A stretch of 19,164 bases of DNA from an uncultured Prevotellaceae bacterium (lineage in GTDB: Bacteria; Bacteroidota; Bacteroidia; Bacteroidales; Bacteroidaceae): contig CALAVF010000208.1 in assembly GCA_937892315.1 (NCBI GenBank), forward strand, positions 1 through 19,164. Reading direction: 5' to 3'. Position 1 is the first letter of the stretch, and every line of letters begins with the position of its first letter. Shown here one piece after another: positions 1 to 6,787 of the stretch. The notes below the pieces were generated by a model. The model ran no database searches. It worked only from the letters and a program-made list of their open reading frames with translations, and was not told the DNA's origin. A program made the translations under genes and the position numbers.

Positions 1-478
1 CTACCTGCTCATGCAGCGAAACCGTCTTCTCCCGCCGAGCCGACTTCTGCATCATTGCCAACAGCCAACTGCGGGAAATGACGGCATGGGCTTTCAGGAG
101 TTCGAGCGAGGCATTGGCACTCATTTCGCTGCTGATGACACTGGTCAAGTAGGTCTCGACGGGCAGCACATTCACCGCCCTCACCATGCCATCTTCCGCC
201 ACCAGTTGCAAGGCACCCCGAAAGGTCTGTTCCTCCCGACGTTCCCAATGGAAGCCGATGCCAATGAGCACATCCTTCAAGGTGAAAGTCGCATCGGGAG
301 AAACGGGGACGAAAAGGGGGTCGCCATCAGCGGTGTCGAAGGTGTAGTCGCCAACAAAGGACTTTCCATCCTGCTCATACGCAGAATGGAAAACCACACG
401 CAGTTTTTCGGCCTTCACTATGCCGACTCTGACGCTTCGTTCTTGCCCCTTGGCGGGCGTTTTAAAGCCATTTCTCAT
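1..478 (-). CDS. SpoIID/LytB-domain protein, partial (3' end outside window)
   Basis: The reverse strand from the ATG at 478 stays open to the window edge and gives 159 residues. The stretch [16 protein letters not shown], followed by a segment with [12 protein letters not shown], matches the SpoIID hallmark (an LP-E-YL-V-EM block, then an ALKAQAV-R-like block). SpoIID proteins act on peptidoglycan as lytic transglycosylases or amidase enhancers, so a role in wall glycan processing is likely. No signal peptide is visible at this start, which is odd for an envelope protein. It lies 9 bp after the stop of the glycosyltransferase/DUF4922 gene and in the same frame, so the two are almost certainly cotranscribed. 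The start is chosen because it is the first ATG after that stop; no Shine-Dalgarno supports it. The C-terminal half of the domain is missing from the window. Confidence 0.85.
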   Translation of the reverse strand, partial: MRNGFKTPAKGQERSVRVGIVKAEKLRVVFHSAYEQDGKSFVGDYTFDTADGDPLFVPVSPDATFTLKDVLIGIGFHWERREEQTFRGALQLVAEDGMVRAVNVLPVETYLTSVISSEMSANASLELLKAHAVISRSWLLAMMQKSARREKTVSLHEQV

Positions 479-487
479 GCGTTTGTT

Positions 488-2986
488 CTAAATCCCCCCC
501 CCCTTGAATTTCATCACCATCTCGAGTTCTTCGTCGCGAGAGATTCCACACTCCTGGATGATGTTTTTGGCAAGGGCGACTGTCATTTTCTTGAAGTCCT
601 CTTCGCGAGGCGTGATGAGGAGCCCACCCATATCGAGAGCCCCAGGGCTGACCAACACTTTCGCCTTACCTTCCATGAAATAGCAGTCGGGGCGATGCTT
701 GGAACGAGGAATAATGACACTGATGATGCGTTGAGAGCCGTCTGAAGAACTGGGTTGTGTCCATGCCAAGATGTTCATCATTGGCTCATACTGTCCTTCG
801 GGCACTGGCATCGCACGGTAGATTTTATCGAAAAGTACCTTGTTGGCGTGTGGAGTGCGGGTGATGATGATGATGCCCGGGCACACATACCCACGCAAAC
901 TGAACACACCCGTGTTGTCCGCCACGTCTTCAAGGCTCACCGCTTCCAGATATTCTTCCTCGCTGATAGGCCAGATGCGGGAACGGTTGCCGCGATAAAG
1001 TTCTTTCCAGTCACGCTCCAACGGCACAGCACCTCGGCTGCCTGCCTGGAAGTGCATGTGGTCGGGCGCACTTGCACCGCACTGAGGACCGTTGTAGAAG
1101 ACAAACATATTGTTGAGCAGCGTCGTGATTTCCATCATATCCTCATAGTGATTGAGAATCTGCTGGTTGCGGTGGTGACGCAACGGAATCGTAAAGTGTC
1201 GAGGAAGAATCGGGTTGGGATTGACCAGCAGGTGATACTTTTGCAGCATCGGATTGCTGATTTGCTCTCCGGGGCGATTGACATCGCACAAGAAGCAGGG
1301 ACGGCGACTGATGGTGAGTGCATCCACTTTCGCACCTGTCGAGACGATTCGTGCGGGGTTGTACTGTGCAGCCAGACGGCAACCCTCCAAAATGAAGTTG
1401 GTGGTCGTCACGTTCTCCAACTGGCTGTAGCGTTCACGGGCTTCCTTCCACTGCTTGATTTGCTGGTCGAAGAACTCATTCACCGACTCACTGGTTGCCC
1501 CTTTGAGCCAGTATTCGTTCAGACGACGGCGGTCAATAATCTCCATCGTGCGGAGACTATCCTTGTAGATATTGTTGCGGTTGACCTGCTCGGGCGTCAA
1601 GGCGGCATCGCTGTTGCCCTCCCATCGGCGGCAGAGATAAAGTTCGTCGTAGATTCTGCCAATCTTGTACTTGCGGCTGAACGCCAAACCCACGGCGTAG
1701 TCCTCGCCATAGGAAGAGTTCGGCATTCCTATCTTGCGGAGCAATGGAGTGAAGAAAGCACGAGGGGCGCCCAATCCGTTGATACGCAAGGCGTTGTTAT
1801 GTCCATTTTCTGGTGTCCACTCACGATGGTCGATGATGCCAGGGGGGAGGGTCTCCAACTGGAAGTTGCACATACGATAAGAGCCAATCACCATGCCGCA
1901 GTGCTCCTGATAGAACTTATCAACAATGCGTTGCAGCGTGTCCGTCCCACTGTAGAGGTCATCGCTGTCGAGTTGAACAGCGAAGCGTCCACATCGGGAG
2001 TCGTTGAAGGCAAGACTCCAGCAGCCGCCAATGCCCAGGTCGTTGCGGTCGGGAATGATGTGGACAACACGGTTGTCGGTCGCCACCAGTGCATCGATGG
2101 CTTCGGTGGTGCCGTCAGTAGAGAGGTTATCGACCACTATCACATTGAACTCGAAGGTGGTTCGCTGAGAGAGGGCACTCTTGATGGCATCAGCAATGGT
2201 CTTCACGCGGTTTCGCACGGGGATGATGACCGACGCCTCCTTGTCGAACTCGAAGCGGTCAACCGACACTTCAACGATGCTGTCGGGGTCGATGTAGGCA
2301 CCAATCACTTTCAGGTGCTGTGTACACACCTGCTCCTTCTCCTGCTGCACCTCCCGATTGCGTGGGTCCACATAGTCAAACTGCTTCTCACCGCTCTTTC
2401 GCAGGTCTCGTTCCTCCTCCGTGTAGAGATATTCACGCAGGTGGAACAGCGAAGCCCGACGCTTGCGGCGCAGGGCATACAGTTGCAGGGCGTACCATGC
2501 GGAGAAGCGGTAATCGGCCTCAGGGTTTTCTCGGGTATAGTCTCGCAACGTTGCTGCAGAAATCAGCACAACGCTGCCAAAATCAAAGTCATCGCGGATG
2601 CTGCCATAGTAGAAATCCATCGTAGGACACGCCACGGTCTTGCCGTCCTTCACGGCATAGTGGTCGGCATAAACCACAGCAGGGTCAACGCTCTCTGCCA
2701 CCGAGTAGAGCCGCTTGATGGCCTGATAGCCAAAGGTGATAGGGGTCTTCTTGGAGCATAAAAGTGCATAGGGAGAGTCCAGTACCTCGGCGATTTGCCT
2801 CAATGTAGAAGAACAACCAAACTCTTCCATCCGAATCACTTCACACCCGACAAAGGGACAAGTGTCGTCTCCCTTCATCATGACATATATATTATTCACC
2901 AACGGTTCATCCTTCAGTTGCTTCAGTGTCACCAAGGTTGTTTCCGCGTCAGCATAAGTGACAAAACAGTCTATGCCTTTTTTCAT
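488..2986 (-). CDS. Two-domain glycosyltransferase fused to a DUF4922 (GalT/HIT-like) domain
   Basis: The 832-residue protein has three parts. Residues 1-240 look like a degenerate GT-A fold. Residues 250-450 are a canonical family 2 glycosyltransferase: ASVIIPVRNR, VVDNLSTDG, the DxD-type DSDD at 340-343, and a GED at 427-429. Residues 530-832 are DUF4922, with CFLC (C564, C567) and HMHFQ at 643-647. A CxxC followed by HxHxQ is the pattern of galactose-1-phosphate uridylyltransferase and Ap4A phosphorylase, where the middle histidine is nucleotidylated. I infer that the C-terminal part transfers or removes a nucleotidyl group and that the second GT-A domain transfers a sugar; neither substrate is evident. 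No membrane segments are visible, so it is probably cytoplasmic. The start MKKGIDCF fits a promoter about 100 bp upstream. A run of ten G precedes the stop codon. Confidence 0.85.
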   Translation of the reverse strand: MKKGIDCFVTYADAETTLVTLKQLKDEPLVNNIYVMMKGDDTCPFVGCEVIRMEEFGCSSTLRQIAEVLDSPYALLCSKKTPITFGYQAIKRLYSVAESVDPAVVYADHYAVKDGKTVACPTMDFYYGSIRDDFDFGSVVLISAATLRDYTRENPEADYRFSAWYALQLYALRRKRRASLFHLREYLYTEEERDLRKSGEKQFDYVDPRNREVQQEKEQVCTQHLKVIGAYIDPDSIVEVSVDRFEFDKEASVIIPVRNRVKTIADAIKSALSQRTTFEFNVIVVDNLSTDGTTEAIDALVATDNRVVHIIPDRNDLGIGGCWSLAFNDSRCGRFAVQLDSDDLYSGTDTLQRIVDKFYQEHCGMVIGSYRMCNFQLETLPPGIIDHREWTPENGHNNALRINGLGAPRAFFTPLLRKIGMPNSSYGEDYAVGLAFSRKYKIGRIYDELYLCRRWEGNSDAALTPEQVNRNNIYKDSLRTMEIIDRRRLNEYWLKGATSESVNEFFDQQIKQWKEARERYSQLENVTTTNFILEGCRLAAQYNPARIVSTGAKVDALTISRRPCFLCDVNRPGEQISNPMLQKYHLLVNPNPILPRHFTIPLRHHRNQQILNHYEDMMEITTLLNNMFVFYNGPQCGASAPDHMHFQAGSRGAVPLERDWKELYRGNRSRIWPISEEEYLEAVSLEDVADNTGVFSLRGYVCPGIIIITRTPHANKVLFDKIYRAMPVPEGQYEPMMNILAWTQPSSSDGSQRIISVIIPRSKHRPDCYFMEGKAKVLVSPGALDMGGLLITPREEDFKKMTVALAKNIIQECGISRDEELEMVMKFKGGGI
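494..503 (-). repeat. G10 homopolymer at the 3' end of the DUF4922 gene
   Basis: Ten consecutive C on the plus strand (G on the coding strand) encode the last GGG before the terminal Ile and TAG. One base lost would end the protein after a short different tail. One base gained would add about ten residues (starting DLEQTHEK) that run past the ATG of the SpoIID gene. Either change alters only the C-terminus, but it would move the stop relative to the downstream start and so could change translational coupling. Confidence 0.6.
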
Positions 2987-3085
2987 ATTGTTGGATTATT
3001 AAGGTTACCTAATCATTTGTTTTCAGTTCTCATTCCACAAGTCTCACTTTTCGTCATCAGTAAGTTTTTCGACTCATTACAAATG

Positions 3086-3093
3086 CAAAGTTA
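3086..3093 (-). promoter_or_regulatory. Bacteroidetes-type -7 element (TAACTTTG) for the glycosyltransferase gene
   Basis: The reverse strand reads TAACTTTGC, matching the Bacteroidetes -7 consensus TAnnTTTG. It lies about 100 bp upstream of the ATG at 2986 and would leave a leader of roughly 90 nt. The -33 element is not clear: the region upstream is a T-rich tract on this strand. It is divergent from the promoter at 3168. Confidence 0.55.
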
Positions 3094-3167
3094 GGCAATA
3101 TCTGTGAAAAAAAAAATCTTTTCCGTTCTTTTTCCATCCAAATGGGTGCTTATTCATTCTTTTTTCT

Positions 3168-3175
3168 TACCTTTG
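3168..3175 (+). promoter_or_regulatory. Bacteroidetes-type -7 element (TACCTTTG) for yhhQ-queF
   Basis: TACCTTTG matches TAnnTTTG. Transcription would begin near 3180, about 15 nt before the first riboswitch-like hairpin. The whole hairpin array then lies in a leader of about 178 nt. Placement directly upstream of the array supports the call; the -33 region is only a T-rich stretch. Confidence 0.55.
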
Positions 3176-3194
3176 CAGCCGATTGACAAAAATC

Positions 3195-3223
3195 CGAGTG
3201 CCTGACTACCTCGTAAAAACAGG
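3195..3223 (+). ncRNA. preQ1 class I riboswitch-like aptamer, copy 1
   Basis: Stem P1 is CGAG (3195-3198) with CTCG (3210-3213). The 11-nt loop ends in AC and is followed by a U plus A5 tail. The tail ends in CAGG (3220-3223), which pairs with CCUG in the loop (3201-3204). This is the H-type pseudoknot of class I preQ1 aptamers such as the one upstream of B. subtilis queC, with its A-rich tail feeding back into the loop. The context upstream of yhhQ-queF strongly supports it. Confidence 0.78.
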
Positions 3224-3254
3224 CGTGTACTAGTTCAACCACGTAAAAAACCAG
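3224..3254 (+). ncRNA. preQ1 class I riboswitch-like aptamer, copy 2 (imperfect pseudoknot)
   Basis: P1 is CGUG (3224-3227) with CACG (3240-3243), a compensated change relative to the CGAG/CUCG of copies 1 and 3. The loop is 12 nt and ends in AAC, and the tail is U plus A6. The tail CCAG (3251-3254) can pair with CUAG in the loop (3230-3233) with one A-C mismatch, extended by UU/AA pairs. This copy may bind more weakly, or it may be a spacer element. Confidence 0.65.
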
Positions 3255-3284
3255 CGAGTGCTTGACCACCTCGTAAAAAACAAG
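3255..3284 (+). ncRNA. preQ1 class I riboswitch-like aptamer, copy 3
   Basis: P1 is CGAG (3255-3258) with CUCG (3270-3273). The loop ends in CAC and the tail is U plus A6. The tail CAAG (3281-3284) pairs perfectly with CUUG in the loop (3261-3264). Relative to copy 1 the pseudoknot changes from CCUG/CAGG to CUUG/CAAG, so both strands changed together. This covariation inside one leader is the best sequence evidence that the pseudoknot is real. Confidence 0.75.
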
Positions 3285-3285
3285 A

Positions 3286-3347
3286 AAATTGCGATAAAGC
3301 GAGAACAAAAGAAAACTCGTTTTCATTTTGTCGAGCGTGAGCAATTT
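3286..3347 (+). promoter_or_regulatory. Possible expression platform of the triple aptamer leader
   Basis: Directly after copy 3, AAATTGC (3286-3292) is perfectly complementary to GCAATTT (3341-3347), which ends 10 nt before the yhhQ ATG. Between them lies an AT-rich 11-bp hairpin (3305-3315 with 3320-3331, one bulge). Its CTCG loop (3316-3319) could also pair with CGAG at 3300-3303 or 3332-3335, the same tetramers used in P1 of copies 1 and 3. No U-tract terminator is seen, so control at the level of translation start or alternative pairing is more likely. This is inference from base pairing by eye. Confidence 0.4.
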
Positions 3348-3357
3348 ATGTAAAACA

Positions 3358-4086
3358 ATGAAAACAAACAAACAAGTGAGCGTGTTCTTCATGCTCGCAG
3401 GAATTCTTTTCTGCATCTGCCTCGTGGCAGCCAATCTGCTCGAAACCAAAGTCTTCCGTGTATGGGGCTCCATTTCCCTGACTTGCGGTTTCATCGTGTT
3501 TCCCATCTCTTACATTCTCAACGACGTCATTGCCGAAGTGTGGGGCTACCGCAAAGCCCGACTCATCATCTGGGTAGGCTTCGCCATGAACTTTTTCGTC
3601 ATGGCTTTGGGCGGCATCGCCTGCATCCTGCCCCCCATCGAAGCAGGAGCCGACGAAGCCTTCAAGCAGGTGTTCACCTTCGCGCCACAGATTGTCGTGG
3701 CAAGCCTCATCGCCTTCATCGTCGGCTCGTTTCTCAACGCGCTGGTGATGAGCAAGATGAAGATGGCAGACCGCAACAAGGGACACTTCGACTACCATTT
3801 CTCCATGCGTGCCATCCTCTCCACCTTGGCAGGCGAAAGTGCCGACAGCCTCATCTTCTTCCCCCTGGCTTTCTATCTGTTTCCCCTCATCGTGTCAGGA
3901 AAGCCCGTGTTGACTTTCGACATCATGCTGGGGCTGATGGTCACACAGGTGGTGGCAAAGACGGCGTATGAAATCATCGTGCTGCCGCTGACCATCCGCG
4001 TGGTGAAATTCGTGAAGCGTGTGGAAGACACGGACGTGTACGATGAGCATATCAGTTACAGTGCATTCAAAATCAGTGAAATATAG
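3358..4086 (+). CDS. yhhQ: Queuosine precursor transporter, YhhQ/VUT family
   Basis: This 242-residue inner-membrane protein has about six hydrophobic segments. It carries family motifs: NLLETKVF near the first helix, [34 protein letters not shown], and [10 protein letters not shown] near the C-terminus. YhhQ imports the 7-deazaguanine precursors preQ0 and preQ1 used to make queuosine in tRNA. I chose the ATG at 3358 (MKTNKQVS) because the in-frame ATG at 3328 lies inside the leader structure and the family begins here. The stop is 1 bp before queF, so the two genes form an operon. Three preQ1 aptamer-like hairpins in the leader predict repression when preQ1 is plentiful. A start-stop pair ATGTAA sits at 3348-3353, just upstream of the start codon. 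Confidence 0.92.
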   Translation: MKTNKQVSVFFMLAGILFCICLVAANLLETKVFRVWGSISLTCGFIVFPISYILNDVIAEVWGYRKARLIIWVGFAMNFFVMALGGIACILPPIEAGADEAFKQVFTFAPQIVVASLIAFIVGSFLNALVMSKMKMADRNKGHFDYHFSMRAILSTLAGESADSLIFFPLAFYLFPLIVSGKPVLTFDIMLGLMVTQVVAKTAYEIIVLPLTIRVVKFVKRVEDTDVYDEHISYSAFKISEI

Positions 4087-4087
4087 T

Positions 4088-4555
4088 ATGGACAATTTAC
4101 GTGAAAAGGAGGGGCTGCAATCCCTCGGCAAGAAGACGGAATATCGCCAAGATTATGCCCCCGAGGTGTTGGAAAGTTTTGAGAACAAGCATCCCGACAA
4201 CGATTATTGGGTACGCTTCAACTGCCCCGAGTTCACCTCTCTCTGCCCCATCACAGGTCAGCCAGATTTTGCAGAGATTCGCATTTCCTACCTGCCCGAC
4301 CGCCGTATGGTGGAGAGTAAATCGCTGAAACTCTACTTGTTCTCGTTCCGCAATCACGGCGATTTCCACGAGGACTGTGTGAACATCATCATGAAAGACC
4401 TCATCCGGCTGATGGATCCGAAGTACATTGAGGTGACGGGCATCTTCACACCCCGTGGCGGCATCAGCATCTATCCATACGCTAACTATGGTCGCAAAGG
4501 GACAAAGTATGAGGAACTGGCGAACTATCGGCTGATGAACCACGGTTTGAAGTAA
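4088..4555 (+). CDS. queF: NADPH-dependent 7-cyano-7-deazaguanine (preQ0) reductase
   Basis: The 155-residue protein is a short-form QueF. It has the catalytic cysteine in [10 protein letters not shown] (C53) with Asp60, the QueF signature ESKSLKLY at 76-83, and [10 protein letters not shown] at 87-96 with the substrate-binding Glu95. It reduces the nitrile of preQ0 to the amine preQ1. The start at 4088 (MDNLREKE) follows the yhhQ stop directly; an earlier in-frame ATG at 4019 would overlap yhhQ and is rejected. With a transporter upstream and no queC, queD or queE here, the pair looks like a preQ0 salvage and reduction module. The remaining biosynthetic genes could lie elsewhere in the genome. 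Confidence 0.95.
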   Translation: MDNLREKEGLQSLGKKTEYRQDYAPEVLESFENKHPDNDYWVRFNCPEFTSLCPITGQPDFAEIRISYLPDRRMVESKSLKLYLFSFRNHGDFHEDCVNIIMKDLIRLMDPKYIEVTGIFTPRGGISIYPYANYGRKGTKYEELANYRLMNHGLK

Positions 4556-4610
4556 GACACCACGACATCCCCACCCTTTCCAACCATCAGATCAGCATCC
4601 ATCATGCGGG

Positions 4611-4742
4611 TGTGTCAAATAGCCATAGCCTCAGCACCTCAAAATCGACCACGTCGTGGTCGGCAAACCGATGACGTCGTGGTCGGCAAATCGACCACGA
4701 CGTGGTCGATTCAGAGGTTGCGAGCGTACGCTTTTTGACACA
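4611..4742 (+). repeat. 132-bp intergenic element with terminal inverted repeats (MITE-like)
   Basis: TGTGTCAAA at 4611-4619 is exactly complementary to TTTGACACA at 4734-4742. Extending inward, 12 of 13 bases match (TGTGTCAAAtAGC against TGTGTCAAAaAGC). The ends enclose a three-unit palindromic array. No target-site duplication is seen and no gene lies inside, so a miniature mobile element or a transcribed structured spacer are both possible. It fills most of the 332-bp gap between queF and phoH. Confidence 0.5.
4646..4714 (+). repeat. Three tandem 23-bp units with palindromic GACCACG/CGTGGTC cores
   Basis: Units start at 4646, 4669 and 4692, exactly 23 bp apart. Each contains an ACGTCGTGG or ACGACGTGG core. 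The first and third are near-perfect inverted repeats (GACCACG, one base, CGTGGTC). The first two share GTCGTGGTCGGCAAA. The third is capped by ATTCAG instead. They could be protein-binding sites or RNA hairpins. Confidence 0.6.
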
Positions 4743-4753
4743 ATCTCTCCACG

Positions 4754-4775
4754 TCGCACCGCGAGAGGGGTGCGA
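4754..4775 (+). other. Hairpin TCGCACC / GGTGCGA upstream of phoH
   Basis: A 7-bp stem (4754-4760 with 4769-4775) encloses an 8-nt purine-rich loop. It is GC-rich but has no clear U-tract after it, so it is a weak terminator candidate for yhhQ-queF at best. A palindrome AGCGTACGCT followed by TTTTT at 4723-4736 is an alternative termination site. Confidence 0.25.
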
Positions 4776-4854
4776 TTCTCTCATTTATACACATCTTCTT
4801 CCATTAAACAAAAAATATTTGGAACAAAATGATGAGTTTTTTAGGGGGACAGGC

Positions 4855-4883
4855 TTGTAAATCATGATTTTTACGTAAATTTG
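4855..4883 (+). promoter_or_regulatory. phoH promoter (TTG ... TAAATTTG) giving a nearly leaderless mRNA
   Basis: TAAATTTG at 4876-4883 matches the Bacteroidetes -7 consensus TAnnTTTG. A TTG at 4855-4857 sits 18 bp upstream as a -33 candidate. The phoH ATG begins at 4888, only 4 bp after the element, so transcription would begin at or next to the start codon. Confidence 0.6.
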
Positions 4884-4887
4884 CACC

Positions 4888-5862
4888 ATGATTGAAAAAC
4901 ATATAGTTTTGGAGGACATTGACCTCGTGACGTTCTACGGGGTGAACAATGTCCATCTGCAAATGATAAAGGCGCTCTATCCGAAGTTGCGTATCGTGGC
5001 TCGTGGCAACATCATCAAGGTGATGGGCGACGAGGAAGAGATGTGTGCCTTCGAGGAGAACGTGGCGAAGATGCAGCAACATTGTGCCAAATACAACTCG
5101 CTGAACGAGGAGGCGATTCTGCAAATCGTGAAGGGAGAAAACCCCTCGGGACATCAGACCGACGGCACCGCCATCTGCTACAGCGTGACGGGCAAGCCGA
5201 TTGCTCCTCGGTCGGAAAATCAGCGGCTGCTGGTGGAAGCCTACCAAGAGAACGATATGATTTTTGCGGTGGGACCCGCCGGTTCGGGAAAGACCTACGT
5301 GAGCATCGCCTTGGCGGTGAGGGCTTTGAAGAACAAGGAGATACGCAAAATCATCCTGTCGCGTCCGGCTGTGGAGGCAGGCGAGAAACTGGGGTTCCTG
5401 CCTGGCGACATGAGGGACAAGATTGACCCCTATCTGCAACCGCTCTACGACGCCTTGCAGGACATGATTCCGGCACAGAAACTGACGGAATACATGGAAC
5501 AGAACGTGATTCAGATTGCCCCATTGGCATTCATGCGTGGACGCACACTGAACGATGCGGTCGTCATTCTGGACGAGGCACAGAACACGACCACCCAACA
5601 AATCAAGATGTTCCTCACCCGCATGGGGCAGAACACGAAGATGATTATCACGGGCGACATGACGCAGATTGACCTGCCACGCAACGTGAAGAGCGGCCTG
5701 AAGGAAGCCACCGAGGTGCTGAACAACGTGAAGGGCATCAGTTTTGTGCAGATGGACGAACGCGACATCGTGCGTCACAAGTTGGTGACAAGAATCGTGA
5801 ATGCCTACCACAAGTACGAACAATCTAAAATTCAACAATATGAACTCTTTAACAAGGACTGA
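4888..5862 (+). CDS. phoH: PhoH-like P-loop ATPase
   Basis: The 324-residue protein has an N-terminal region typical of PhoH/YbeZ proteins ([18 protein letters not shown] near residue 34). A Walker A motif GPAGSGKT lies at 129-136, and a Walker B with VVILDEAQN at 225-233. [16 protein letters not shown] (158-173) and [10 protein letters not shown] (255-264) are further family blocks. PhoH-like proteins are cytoplasmic ATPases linked to RNA processing and ribosome maturation, often with YbeY. The start [10 protein letters not shown] is the family's usual one and sits right behind a promoter. The last 23 bp overlap the start of purC, which suggests translational coupling. The length is normal for the family. 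Confidence 0.95.
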   Translation: MIEKHIVLEDIDLVTFYGVNNVHLQMIKALYPKLRIVARGNIIKVMGDEEEMCAFEENVAKMQQHCAKYNSLNEEAILQIVKGENPSGHQTDGTAICYSVTGKPIAPRSENQRLLVEAYQENDMIFAVGPAGSGKTYVSIALAVRALKNKEIRKIILSRPAVEAGEKLGFLPGDMRDKIDPYLQPLYDALQDMIPAQKLTEYMEQNVIQIAPLAFMRGRTLNDAVVILDEAQNTTTQQIKMFLTRMGQNTKMIITGDMTQIDLPRNVKSGLKEATEVLNNVKGISFVQMDERDIVRHKLVTRIVNAYHKYEQSKIQQYELFNKD

Positions 5863-6787
5863 TTTCAACTTCCCTGGACAGAAGGAAGTGTATCACGGCA
5901 AAGTCCGTGACGTGTACAACATCAACGACGACCTCATGGTGATGGTCGCTACCGACCGCATCTCGGCATTCGACGTCGTGCTGCCCAAGGGTATCCCTTT
6001 CAAGGGTCAGGTGCTCAACCAGATTGCCGCCAAGTTCCTCGATGCATCGGCAGACATCGTCCCCAACTGGAAACTCGCCACTCCCGACCCCATGGTGACC
6101 GTAGGTTTGAAGTGCGAAGGCTTCCGCGTGGAAATGATTATTCGCGGCTACCTGACAGGTTCGGCATGGCGTGAGTACAAGGCTGGCAACCGCACCCTTT
6201 GCGGTATCACTCTGCCCGAGGGAATGCGTGAGAACGAGAAGTTCCCAGAGCCCATCATCACCCCCACCACCAAGGCAGACGAGGGTCACGACGAGAACAT
6301 CTCAAAGGAAGAAATCATCGCTCAGGGCATTGTGAGCAAGGAGGACTACGAGGTGATGGAGAAATATACCCGTGCTCTCTTCGACCTCGGCACGAAGATT
6401 GCCGCCGAGAAGGGCCTCATCCTTGTGGACACCAAGTACGAGTTTGGCAAGCGTGACGGCAAGGTCTATCTAATTGACGAGGTACACACCCCCGACTCCA
6501 GCCGCTACTTCTATGCCGAGGGCTATCAAGAGAAGTTCGAGAAGGGCGAACCACAGAAGCAACTCTCCAAGGAGTTTGTGCGTCAGTGGCTCATCGACCA
6601 CAACTTCATGAACCAGCCCGGACAGGTGATGCCCGAAATCACGGACGAATACGCCAAATCGGTCAGCGAACGTTACATCGAACTGTACGAACACATCATC
6701 GGCGAGAAATTCGTAAAGGAAGAAAGCAATGAGGACATTGCTGCCCGCATCGAAAAGAACGTATTGGCATATCTCGCGAAGAAATAA
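5840..6787 (+). CDS. purC: Phosphoribosylaminoimidazole-succinocarboxamide (SAICAR) synthase
   Basis: The 315-residue protein joins CAIR and aspartate using ATP in de novo purine synthesis. Family blocks visible are [11 protein letters not shown] near the N-terminus, [13 protein letters not shown] at 37-49, [14 protein letters not shown] at 100-113, and [13 protein letters not shown] in the C-terminal half. The length fits the roughly 310-residue Bacteroidetes form. I chose the ATG at 5840 ([16 protein letters not shown]) over the upstream in-frame ATG at 5801, which lies further inside phoH and adds a tail without similarity. The TAA shares its final A with the ATG of menG, so these genes are translationally coupled. 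Confidence 0.96.
   Translation: MNSLTRTDFNFPGQKEVYHGKVRDVYNINDDLMVMVATDRISAFDVVLPKGIPFKGQVLNQIAAKFLDASADIVPNWKLATPDPMVTVGLKCEGFRVEMIIRGYLTGSAWREYKAGNRTLCGITLPEGMRENEKFPEPIITPTTKADEGHDENISKEEIIAQGIVSKEDYEVMEKYTRALFDLGTKIAAEKGLILVDTKYEFGKRDGKVYLIDEVHTPDSSRYFYAEGYQEKFEKGEPQKQLSKEFVRQWLIDHNFMNQPGQVMPEITDEYAKSVSERYIELYEHIIGEKFVKEESNEDIAARIEKNVLAYLAKK

Noticed and set aside
755..2761. A 668-residue open frame on the plus strand
   Set aside because: It lies antisense to the well-supported glycosyltransferase/DUF4922 gene and has no recognisable motif. It arises from codon bias on the other strand.
3300..3335. A fourth preQ1 aptamer copy
   Set aside because: CGAG and CTCG are present, but there is no A-rich tail and no complementary tail end, so it is better read as part of the downstream platform.
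3150..3506. A 118-residue minus-strand frame with a repeated FYEVV peptide
   Set aside because: The peptide repeat is just the translation of the three aptamer-like hairpins, and the frame also overlaps yhhQ antisense.
4646..4714. Short CRISPR array
   Set aside because: The 23-bp units are directly adjacent with no variable spacers, each is palindromic, and no cas gene is near.
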